From NCBI GenBank assembly GCA_025935735.1, contig JAICUS010000338.1, positions 1 to 6,752 of the forward strand: a stretch of DNA of 6,752 bases, in the 5' to 3' direction. Source of the stretch: Solirubrobacteraceae bacterium (GTDB lineage Bacteria > Actinomycetota > Thermoleophilia > Solirubrobacterales > Solirubrobacteraceae). The position numbers and the translations under genes were made by a program. Of the stretch, positions 1 through 5,904 are shown piece after piece (position 1 is the stretch's first letter; each line of letters begins with the position of its first letter). The notes beneath the pieces are model-generated. The model had not been told where the DNA came from, made no database searches, and worked only from the letters and a program-made list of their open reading frames with translations.

Positions 1-117
1 CGTCGGGTGGGTGAGCCCCGCGCGCTCGGCGATGTCCTGCAGCCGCGCCCCGGGGAACCCGCGCTGCGCGAACTCGGAGCGAGCCGCGTCCAGGATCCGC
101 AGCGCCGACGACGCCAT
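1..117 (-). CDS. TetR-family transcriptional regulator (N-terminal 39 residues, cut by window edge)
   Basis: The reverse strand from position 117 reads MASSALRILDAARSEFAQRG followed by FPGARLQDIAERAGLTHPT and runs off the left edge. This is the classic N-terminal helix-turn-helix of TetR repressors: an ILDAA..EFAQRGF helix, then the DIAERAGLT recognition region. The ATG at 117-115 is the only possible start, because a TAG stop lies directly upstream (120-118). The ligand-binding C-terminal domain is outside the window, so the inducer cannot be guessed from the protein. It is divergent from the five-gene lipid operon and separated from it by 27 bp containing a palindrome, so it is very likely the repressor of both itself and that operon (inference; an acyl-CoA or similar lipid ligand would fit). 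The family call is firm; the target is probable. Confidence 0.9.
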   Translation of the reverse strand, partial: MASSALRILDAARSEFAQRGFPGARLQDIAERAGLTHPT

Positions 118-136
118 CTACTGACACGTTAGTAGA
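117..136. promoter_or_regulatory. Palindromic operator, probable TetR-family binding site
   Basis: The plus strand reads TCTACTGACACGTTAGTAGA, centred between 126 and 127. Eight of ten symmetric base pairs match (pattern TCTACT.AC..GT.AGTAGA); the mismatches are the 123/130 and 126/127 pairs. Length and symmetry are typical of TetR dimer operators. It begins at the first base of the TetR gene's start codon (117) and ends 8 bp before the operon's GTG start. It is AT-richer than anything else nearby. A bound repressor would cover both candidate -10 boxes, so it would act as autorepressor and operon repressor at once. The palindrome is seen directly; binding by the adjacent TetR protein is inferred. 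Confidence 0.75.
126..131 (-). promoter_or_regulatory. Candidate -10 box (TAACGT) for the divergent TetR gene
   Basis: Read on the minus strand this is TAACGT, matching TANNNT, with 8 nt before the ATG at 117. The distance again suits a leaderless transcript, and the 8-nt leader (GTCAGTAG) contains no ribosome-binding site. It lies at the centre of the palindromic operator. The assignment rests on a short motif and spacing only. Confidence 0.35.
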
Positions 137-138
137 GT
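133..138 (+). promoter_or_regulatory. Candidate -10 box (TAGAGT) for a leaderless operon mRNA
   Basis: TAGAGT fits the actinobacterial -10 pattern TANNNT and ends 6 nt before the GTG at 145. That spacing is expected if transcription starts at or next to the start codon, giving a leaderless mRNA. Consistent with this, no Shine-Dalgarno-like sequence precedes the GTG. No convincing -35 element was found at the expected distance, which lies inside the TetR coding region. The box overlaps the right half of the palindromic operator. Confidence 0.45.
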
Positions 139-144
139 TGCCCC

Positions 145-2343
145 GTGGCACCCCTGAGAGAGCGCCTCGCCGGCAAGCGGCTGCTGCTCACCGGCGCGTC
201 CGGGTTCCTGGGCAAGGCGGTGCTCGCGCAGTGCCTGAAGGAGCTGCCGGAGCTGCGCGTGACGGTGCTGCTGCGCGGCGACGCCGAGCGCCGGCTGCGC
301 GAGGAGGTGCTCACCGCCGCGCCGTTCGAGGGCCTCGACGGCAGCCGCGTGGCCGCGGTGAGCGGCGACCTCGGCGGGGACGGCCTGGAGGTCGCGGGCG
401 AGATCGACGTGGTCATCCATTGCGCCGCGAGCGTCTCGTTCGAGCAGCCGCTGGACGAGAGCCTCGAGCTCAACGGCCGCGGCCCGGCGCGACTTCTGAG
501 TGCAATAAGACTCAAGGGGTCAGACCCCTATGTCGTTCACGTCTCCACCGCGTACGCGGCAGGCCAGCGCACCGGGCTCGTGTTGGAGCGCCCGTCCGGC
601 ACCGCGCCCGCCGAGCCGCACCTCGACCTCGACGCGGAGCTCGACGCCGCCCGCGCCTGGCGGCGCGACATCGAGGCCGAGTCGCGGCTGCCGGTCCACC
701 AGCAGCGGTTCGTGCGCGAGGCGAGACGAGAGGTCGGCCCGGCGGGCGGCCCGGCGACCGGCGCGCGCGCCGAGGCCCTGCGCCACGGCTGGGTGTACGC
801 GCAGCTCGTCGAGCGCGGCCGCGCGCGCTCGCGCGCGCTCGGCTGGACCGACGGCTACACGCTCTCGAAGGCGCTGGGCGAGCGGCTGCTGCTGGCCGAG
901 CGCCCGCGCGCGCTGACCATCGTCCGCCCGGCGATCGTCGAGTCCGCGCTGCGGCAGCCGTACCCCGGCTGGCTCGAGGACCTGAAGGTGGCCGACCCGA
1001 TCCTGCTGGCCTACGGCGCGGGGATGATCGGCGGGCGCTTCCCCGGCAATCGCGCCGCGCGCATCGACCTCGTGCCGGTCGACATGGTGGCCAACGCCTG
1101 CCTGGCCGCCGCCGCGCACGAGCCCGCGCAGTTCCGCACGCTCAACCTGGCCAGCGGCTCGAGCAACCCGCTGATCGTCGACCGCATGGCCGAGCTGGTC
1201 ACCGCCTACTTCCGCGAGCACCCGCTGCCCGGCGAGGACGGGCTGCCGGTGGCGGTGCCGGAGTGGAGCTTCGGCCCGCAGTCGCGAGTGATGGCGTCGA
1301 TCGACCGGGCCGACCGGCTGCTGGACGCCGGCCGCGACCTCGTGGACCGGGTGCCGCTGCCGCGCGGCGACCAGCTGGAGCTGCGCATGCACAAGACCCA
1401 GCGCCGGCTCGACCGCCTGCGCCGGCTCGCCGAGATCTACGGGCCCTACGTGGAGCTCGACTGCGTCTTCGACGACCGGGCGACCCGCGAGCTGCTGGGC
1501 TCGCTGGACGACGACGACCGCGAGCGGTTCGGGTTCGACGTCGGCGACATCGACTGGGCCGAGTACCTGCAGGCGATCCACCTGCCGGCGCTGCGCGAGC
1601 TGACCGTGCCCCGCTCGCCGCGCCCGCGCCGGCTGCGCGAGCCCGCCCGCCCGCGGCTGGCCGAGGGCCGCCCCGGACTGGCGATCTTCGACGTCGAGGG
1701 CGTCGTGCTCGACACGACGGTCGCCCACTTCTACGCCTGGCTGCGCACGCGCGACATGCCCGAGCTCGACCGCGTGCTGTGGTCGGCCGGCCTGCTCGCC
1801 AAGGTGCCCGGCTGGCTGCAGGCCGACCGCCGCTCGCGCGCCGCGTTCAACCGCGCCTTCTACCGCGTCTACCGCGACCTGCCGGCCCGCGAGCTGCGCG
1901 CCCAGGCGCGCGAGGCCCTGCCGGACTTCATCCAGCCGCGCATCCAGAACGAGGCGGTGCGGCGCATCCGCGCGCACAAGCGCCGCGGCGACCGCGTGGT
2001 GCTGATCACCGGCGCGCTCGACTTCCTCGTCGACCCGCTGCGCCACCTCGGCGACGAGCTGCACGCCGCCCGGCTGGTCGAGCGCACCGGCCGGTTCACC
2101 GGCGAGCTGGCCGAGCCGCCGCTGACCGCCGACGGCCGCGCCTCGCTCGCCGCCCGGCTGGCCGCCGAGCACGGCGTCGAGCTGGCCGACTGCCACGCCT
2201 ACGGCGACAGCCTGGCCGACCTGCCGCTGCTCGAGCTCGTGGGCCACCCGCACGCCGTCAACCCGGACTTCCGGCTGGCGCGCGAGGCGCGGCGCCGGCG
2301 CTGGGCGGTCGAGGAGTGGAAGACCGAGAGGGCCGCGGTGTGA
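145..2343 (+). CDS. Fatty acyl-CoA reductase (extended SDR) fused to a HAD-IB phosphatase-like domain
   Basis: This 732-aa protein has two parts. Residues 1 to about 400 form an extended short-chain dehydrogenase of the fatty acyl-CoA reductase (NAD_binding_4) type. They show the nucleotide motif TGASGFLG (16-23), the strand VHVSTAY with catalytic Ser134/Thr135, and the catalytic pair Tyr238-x3-Lys242 in GWTDGYTLSK. Such enzymes reduce long-chain acyl-CoA to aldehyde or alcohol, usually with NADPH. Residues about 510-715 form a HAD-superfamily domain of the SerB-like IB class: FDVEGVV (515-521), ITGA (621-624) and YGDSLADLPLL (686-696). In motif I the usual second Asp (DxD) is Glu518 and the following Thr is Val520, so phosphatase activity is uncertain. 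GTG 145 is the first start after an in-frame stop at 133-135 and gives a normal-length N-terminus before the Rossmann motif. It is first in the operon and overlaps the next gene by GTGA. A REP-like repeat lies inside the coding sequence at residues 118-129. The reductase call is firm; chain length and HAD role are unknown. Confidence 0.9.
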   Translation: MAPLRERLAGKRLLLTGASGFLGKAVLAQCLKELPELRVTVLLRGDAERRLREEVLTAAPFEGLDGSRVAAVSGDLGGDGLEVAGEIDVVIHCAASVSFEQPLDESLELNGRGPARLLSAIRLKGSDPYVVHVSTAYAAGQRTGLVLERPSGTAPAEPHLDLDAELDAARAWRRDIEAESRLPVHQQRFVREARREVGPAGGPATGARAEALRHGWVYAQLVERGRARSRALGWTDGYTLSKALGERLLLAERPRALTIVRPAIVESALRQPYPGWLEDLKVADPILLAYGAGMIGGRFPGNRAARIDLVPVDMVANACLAAAAHEPAQFRTLNLASGSSNPLIVDRMAELVTAYFREHPLPGEDGLPVAVPEWSFGPQSRVMASIDRADRLLDAGRDLVDRVPLPRGDQLELRMHKTQRRLDRLRRLAEIYGPYVELDCVFDDRATRELLGSLDDDDRERFGFDVGDIDWAEYLQAIHLPALRELTVPRSPRPRRLREPARPRLAEGRPGLAIFDVEGVVLDTTVAHFYAWLRTRDMPELDRVLWSAGLLAKVPGWLQADRRSRAAFNRAFYRVYRDLPARELRAQAREALPDFIQPRIQNEAVRRIRAHKRRGDRVVLITGALDFLVDPLRHLGDELHAARLVERTGRFTGELAEPPLTADGRASLAARLAAEHGVELADCHAYGDSLADLPLLELVGHPHAVNPDFRLAREARRRRWAVEEWKTERAAV
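497..529 (+). repeat. REP-like palindromic sequence embedded in frame in the reductase gene
   Basis: Two adjacent inverted repeats stand out in a stretch of about 50% GC within otherwise very GC-rich DNA. The first is TGAGT (497-501) / ACTCA (510-514) with an 8-nt loop. The second is AGGGGTC (515-521), one central A (522) and GACCCCT (523-529), a perfect 15-bp hairpin. From memory, GGGGTCAGACCCC-type palindromes recur many times in some bacterial genomes and resemble REP elements mobilised by RAYT transposases; I cannot confirm copies here because only one lies in the window. The reading frame passes through (residues 118-129, within LLSAIRLKGSDPYVV). The distance from Asn110 to the catalytic-strand Ser134 stays normal for the family, so the enzyme need not be broken. 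Confidence 0.55.
2326..2332 (+). promoter_or_regulatory. Ribosome binding site of the zinc dehydrogenase gene
   Basis: GAGAGGG lies 7 nt upstream of the GTG at 2340, inside the 3' end of the reductase gene. Its spacing, together with the GTGA stop/start overlap, fixes 2340 as the start of the dehydrogenase. The much longer reading frame open upstream in this phase is not coding. Confidence 0.6.
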
Positions 2344-3470
2344 AGGCGCTGACCTACACGCCGTCGCTGCCGAGCTACCTCGCCGCGCGGGCGGGCCTGC
2401 CCAGCGGCGCGCTGGCGCTGGAGGACATCCGGCCGCCGCGGCCGCCGGCGGCGGACTGGCTGCCGGTGACGCCGCGGCTGAGCGGCATCTGCGGATCGGA
2501 CCAGGCGATGATCGCGGGGAGGGCGTCGCTGCACCTGGCCGCGCTCACCAGCACGCCGTTCGTCCCCGGCCACGAGGTGGTGGGCGAGATCGCGGCGGGC
2601 CCACGGCGCGGCGAGCGGGTGGTCCTGCAGCCGGCGCTGGGCTGCGCCGCCCGCGGCGTCGAGCCCTGTCCCGAGTGCGCGTCCGGGCTGCCCGCGCTGT
2701 GCCGGCACACCAACGACGGCGCCGTGTCCGCCGGGCTGCAGACCGGCTTCTGCCGCGACTCCGGCGGCGGCTGGAGCGAGGGCCTGGTGGCGCACGAGTC
2801 GCAGCTGCACGCCGTCCCCGACGACCTGGCCGACGAGGACGCCGTGCTGGTCGAGCCGCTGGCCTGCGCGCTGCACGCCGCGACGGTGGCCGACGTCCAG
2901 CCCGGCGACAGCGTGGCGGTGATCGGCGCGGGGACGATCGGGCTGCTCACGCTCGCCGCGCTGCGGTCGCGGGAGCCGTCGGCCACGATCCTGTGCGTGG
3001 CCAAGCACCGCGGGCAGGAGGGCGCGGCGCGCCGGCTGGGCGCCGACGACGTCTGCCCGCCCGAGCGCGCGCACGTCGAGGGCGCGCGCATCACCGGCGC
3101 GCGCCGGCTCGTCGGCCACCAGGGCCGCGAGCTGCTGCTCGGCGGCTTCGACCGCGTGCTCGACTGCGTCGGCTCCGGCGCATCGCTCGAGCAGGCGATC
3201 ACGGTCGCCCGGCCGCGCGGGCGCGTCGTGCTGGTGGGCATGCCGGGCGAGCTGAAGACCGACCTCGCGGCCGCCTGGCTGCGCGAGCTCGAGCTCAAGG
3301 GCGCATACGGGTACGAGCACGACTTCCCGGCGGCGATCGAGTTCGCCCGCGCGCTGCGGCCCGGCCGGCTGATCGACCGCGGCTGGCCCCTGCACACCTA
3401 CAAGCGGGCACTCGAGGCGGCGCCGAAGGCCGCCCGCAACGGCCACCCGAAGACGGTGTTCGAGATATGA
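2340..3470 (+). CDS. Zinc-dependent medium-chain alcohol dehydrogenase (MDR superfamily)
   Basis: The 376-aa protein (VKALTYTPSLPSY...) is a medium-chain dehydrogenase/reductase that oxidises an alcohol or reduces a carbonyl with NAD(P). Catalytic zinc ligands are visible: Cys51 in GICGSD and His78-Glu79 in PGHE, with the conserved EPLACALHA segment at 172-180. A structural zinc site is formed by Cys102, Cys110, Cys113 and Cys121; its first spacing is 7 residues instead of the common 2. The Rossmann motif GAGTIG is at 196-201, followed by a typical GxxxxLEQAI...GRVVLVGMPG C-terminal half. The length is normal for the superfamily. The GTG start overlaps the reductase stop as GTGA, and the 3' end overlaps the LarA-like gene as ATGA. 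It resembles the sorbitol/threonine dehydrogenase branch in overall layout, but the substrate cannot be read from sequence. In this operon an aldehyde, alcohol or hydroxy-lipid intermediate is plausible (inference). Confidence 0.9.
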   Translation: MKALTYTPSLPSYLAARAGLPSGALALEDIRPPRPPAADWLPVTPRLSGICGSDQAMIAGRASLHLAALTSTPFVPGHEVVGEIAAGPRRGERVVLQPALGCAARGVEPCPECASGLPALCRHTNDGAVSAGLQTGFCRDSGGGWSEGLVAHESQLHAVPDDLADEDAVLVEPLACALHAATVADVQPGDSVAVIGAGTIGLLTLAALRSREPSATILCVAKHRGQEGAARRLGADDVCPPERAHVEGARITGARRLVGHQGRELLLGGFDRVLDCVGSGASLEQAITVARPRGRVVLVGMPGELKTDLAAAWLRELELKGAYGYEHDFPAAIEFARALRPGRLIDRGWPLHTYKRALEAAPKAARNGHPKTVFEI

Positions 3471-5101
3471 GCATCGCGCCGGCACGGATGATCGAGCGCG
3501 CCCACCGCCGGCGCGCGGCGGCGGAGCGCGAGGCGTGCGTCGTCGAGGTCCACGAGGGCTCGCCGCCGACGCTCTTCCACGCCGGCGAGACGTTCCGGCT
3601 GGAGCGCCTGCCGGTCGGCTCGCGGATCGTCTACCCGCCGCCGCCCCTGAACGGGCTGGCGGACGTCGAGGCGGCGATCGGCGCGGCGCTCGACTCGCCG
3701 CTCGGGATGGACCCGCTGGACGCGCTGCTGCGGCCCGGCATGAAGCTCACGATCGCCTTCGACGACATCAGCCTGCCGCTGCCGCCGATGCGCGAGCCGG
3801 ACATCCGGTCGCTGGTCATCGAGCAGGTGCTCGAGCGCGCCTACCGCGCGGGCGTCGAGGACATCCACCTGATCGCCGCGCTCGCGCTGCACCGGCGGAT
3901 GACGCCGGACGAGCTGCGGCGCGCCGTGGGCCGCCGGGTGTTCGACGAGTTCTTCCCGGACCGGCTCTACAACCACGACGCCGAGGACCCGGACGGCGTC
4001 GTCGGGCTGGGCGAGACCCGCCACGGCGAGACGGTCGAGCTCTCGAAGCGTGCCGCCGACTCCGACCTGCTCGTCTACGTGAACATCAACCTGGTCACGA
4101 TGGACGGCGGCCACAAGTCCGTGGCGGTCGGGCTGGGCACCTACGCGTCGCTGCGCGCGCACCACACCGTCCACGCGCTGCGCCACTCGCGGAGCTTCAT
4201 GGACCCGTCCAAGAGCGAGCTGCACCATTCCGCCGGCCGGCAGGGCGAGGTGGTCGAGGCGGCCGTCCCGGTCTTCCACATCGAGACCACGCTGAACAAC
4301 GAGATGTTCGGCGGCCCGCTGGGCTTCCTGGGCAAGCCAGAGGCGCGCTGGACGCCGCGCGAGCAGGCCACGTTCGCCGCTTTGAAGCGCTCCACGGACC
4401 GGCTGCCGGCCAAGGCGCGGCGGGCGGCGTTCCAGCGCAACGTCGCGCCCTACGCGGTCACCGGCGTCACCGCCGGCGCGGTCGCCCCGGTGCACGAGGT
4501 GACGCTCGAGCGCTGCGCCGCCCAGCAGGCGGTCGAGGTGCGCGGCCAGGCGGACATCGTCACCGCCGGGCTGCCCTACGTCTGCCCGTACAACGTCAAC
4601 AGCGTGATGAACCCGGTCCTCGTGATGTGCCTGGGGCTCGGGTACTTCTTCAACCTCTACCAGGGCGTGCCGCTGGTGCGCGAGGGCGGCGTGCTGATCT
4701 TCACCCACCCGGTCCCCCGCGAGTTCCACCCGGTCCACCACCCCTCGTACGTCGACTTCTACGAGGAGGTGCTGGCCGAGACGACCGACCCGGCGGAGAT
4801 CGAGCAGCGCTACGAGCGCGCGTACGCCGAGGACGAGTGGTACCGCCACCTGTACCGCACCTCATACGCCTACCACGGCGTCCACCCGCTTTATATGTGG
4901 TACTGGGGCGCGCACGCGCTCGAGCACGTCGGCGCGGTGATCTTCGTCGGCGGCGACCCGGCCGCGTGCCGGCGGATGGGCTTCTGGCGCGCCGACACGC
5001 TGCGCGACGCGCTGGAGATGGCGCAGCAGGTCGTGGGCCGCGAGCCGTCGCTGACGCACTTCCACTGCCCGCCGCTGTTCTACGCGGAGGTCGGCGCGTG
5101 A
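3467..5101 (+). CDS. Divergent lactate racemase (LarA/DUF2088)-family protein, putative nickel-pincer enzyme
   Basis: The 544-aa protein has the LarA fold signatures in order: FDDISLPLP (98-106, in place of D-x-T-R-P), [13 protein letters not shown] (138-150, the G-x-H-R-p-M-T segment), [23 protein letters not shown] (212-234, the GfsGGxK...NH segment) and a C-terminal GGVLIFTHP strand (407-415). LarA enzymes use a nickel-pincer nucleotide to shuttle a hydride and racemise or epimerise 2-hydroxyacids. By my alignment Lys217 equals the cofactor-tethering Lys184, His233 equals Ni ligand His200, and His142 equals catalytic His108 of the Lactiplantibacillus enzyme. The second catalytic His (174) falls on Ile207 between two Asn, and Arg75 falls on Leu103. 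The protein is about 100 residues longer than typical LarA (about 425), with a long aromatic C-terminal region (about 420-544). The ATG start overlaps the upstream stop as ATGA. No larB, larC or larE cofactor gene is in the window. Family membership is strong; the reaction is unknown and may not be racemisation. Confidence 0.85.
   Translation: MSIAPARMIERAHRRRAAAEREACVVEVHEGSPPTLFHAGETFRLERLPVGSRIVYPPPPLNGLADVEAAIGAALDSPLGMDPLDALLRPGMKLTIAFDDISLPLPPMREPDIRSLVIEQVLERAYRAGVEDIHLIAALALHRRMTPDELRRAVGRRVFDEFFPDRLYNHDAEDPDGVVGLGETRHGETVELSKRAADSDLLVYVNINLVTMDGGHKSVAVGLGTYASLRAHHTVHALRHSRSFMDPSKSELHHSAGRQGEVVEAAVPVFHIETTLNNEMFGGPLGFLGKPEARWTPREQATFAALKRSTDRLPAKARRAAFQRNVAPYAVTGVTAGAVAPVHEVTLERCAAQQAVEVRGQADIVTAGLPYVCPYNVNSVMNPVLVMCLGLGYFFNLYQGVPLVREGGVLIFTHPVPREFHPVHHPSYVDFYEEVLAETTDPAEIEQRYERAYAEDEWYRHLYRTSYAYHGVHPLYMWYWGAHALEHVGAVIFVGGDPAACRRMGFWRADTLRDALEMAQQVVGREPSLTHFHCPPLFYAEVGA
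5086..5090 (+). promoter_or_regulatory. Ribosome binding site (GGAGG) of the acyltransferase gene
   Basis: A perfect GGAGG sits 7 nt before the GTG at 5098, within the last codons of the LarA-like gene. Together with the GTGA overlap it decides the acyltransferase start in favour of GTG 5098 over the internal ATG at residue 56. Confidence 0.75.
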
Positions 5102-5904
5102 GGTTCGCCGGCGGCGGCCGCACGCTCGAGCGCCTCGCGGGCGGCAACGCGACCCGCCGCGAGCGCGTCCCGCGCCGCTGGCGCACGCTCACCGTCGGCG
5201 AGAACCCGTGGCGCGAGACCCGCGCCGAGGACGCGCCGTTTCTGCGCGAGCGCCGCCCGGCCATGGTCCGCGAGGCCGCCCAGCAGGCGCTGCTGTTCCC
5301 CGCCACGCGCTTTCTGGCCAAGCCCCGCGTGATCGGCGCGAACGACCTCATCCACGCGCCGCAGCCGGCCATCCTCGCGCCCAACCACGAGTCCGACATC
5401 GACACGCCGCTGCTGCTGCTCGCCCTCCCCCACGCCTGGCGCATGCGCACCGTGGTCGGCGCGGCCTCGGACCGCTGGTACCGCAAGCGCTCCTACGGGC
5501 TGATCGCCGGCTTCTGGATCAACACGTTCCCGTTCGACCGCGGCGGCGGCCAGCGCCGCGGCCTCGCCGCGGCCGCCGCACACCTGCGCGAGGGCCGCAA
5601 CGTCCTGCTCTTCCCCCAGGGCACCCGCGGAGCCGGCCCGGAGGGTTACCGCGCCGGCGTCGCCGAGCTCGCGCTCACCGCGGGCGCGCCGATCGTGCCG
5701 GTGCACATCGCGGGGTCGGCGCTCGTGATGCCCAAGGGACGAGGCGTGAACCGGCGGGCGCGCACGACGGTGACGTTCTTGCGCCCGATCTCGCCCCGCG
5801 CCGGGGAGAGCGCCGCCGAGCTGACCGCCCGGTTGCAACTCGCGGTGGAAGGCGGGACCCAAGAGCCGACGACGGAGGCCAAGAGCGTAACCTGCAAGCC
5901 ATGA
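5098..5904 (+). CDS. PlsC-type 1-acyl-sn-glycerol-3-phosphate acyltransferase family protein
   Basis: The 268-aa protein carries the glycerolipid acyltransferase motifs in order: PNHESDID (95-102, the catalytic H-x4-D with His97 and Asp102), INTFPFDRG (141-149, motif II), FPQGTRG (172-178, motif III) and [10 protein letters not shown] (197-206, motif IV). Family members transfer an acyl chain from acyl-CoA or acyl-ACP to a lysophosphatidate or related acceptor at the inner face of the membrane. Motif III has Gln174 where FPEGTR normally has Glu, which may mean a non-standard acceptor. An Arg-rich extension of about 60 residues precedes the core and could help membrane association; no clear signal peptide or strong transmembrane helix is seen. 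Start GTG 5098 is supported by GGAGG 7 nt upstream and the GTGA overlap; the end overlaps the next gene as ATGA. In this operon it probably acylates the product of the reductive steps or loads it into a lipid (inference). Confidence 0.88.
   Translation: MRFAGGGRTLERLAGGNATRRERVPRRWRTLTVGENPWRETRAEDAPFLRERRPAMVREAAQQALLFPATRFLAKPRVIGANDLIHAPQPAILAPNHESDIDTPLLLLALPHAWRMRTVVGAASDRWYRKRSYGLIAGFWINTFPFDRGGGQRRGLAAAAAHLREGRNVLLFPQGTRGAGPEGYRAGVAELALTAGAPIVPVHIAGSALVMPKGRGVNRRARTTVTFLRPISPRAGESAAELTARLQLAVEGGTQEPTTEAKSVTCKP

Noticed and set aside
530..547. The ATG next to the REP-like repeat, considered as a new start after repeat insertion that split the reductase gene
   Set aside because: That ATG is in a different frame from the reductase. 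The main frame runs unbroken through the repeat and preserves the Rossmann motif upstream and the Ser/Tyr/Lys residues downstream, so there is no sign of a split gene.
520..2253. Long minus-strand open frame of 577 codons opposite the acyl-CoA reductase gene
   Set aside because: The translation is a repetitive mix of A, R, G, V, Q and H with no recognisable motifs. In DNA this GC-rich, antisense frames stay open because stops are rare. The plus-strand gene has clear domain motifs.
138..2339. Plus-strand open frame upstream of and continuous with the zinc dehydrogenase, suggesting an 1110-aa protein
   Set aside because: The first 734 codons are Arg/Ala/Pro-rich noise overlapping the reductase in another frame. 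The dehydrogenase begins at GTG 2340, with an RBS and a GTGA overlap.
3081..3105. Perfect 9-bp inverted repeat GGCGCGCGC / GCGCGCGCC with a 7-nt loop, considered as a terminator or regulatory hairpin
   Set aside because: It lies inside the dehydrogenase coding sequence, encodes GARITGAR with the same preferred codons used twice, has no T-tract, and is expected by chance in GC-rich coding DNA.
2199..3485. Long minus-strand open frame opposite the zinc dehydrogenase
   Set aside because: Compositional shadow of a well-supported plus-strand gene; no domain, RBS or context support.
3398..4849. Minus-strand open frame of 483 codons opposite the LarA-like gene
   Set aside because: Low-complexity antisense translation without motifs; the opposite strand carries conserved LarA segments.
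5208..5900. In-frame N-terminal extension of the aldo/keto reductase
   Set aside because: The extension is an out-of-frame shadow of the acyltransferase gene. ATG 5901 gives the normal family N-terminus and an ATGA overlap.
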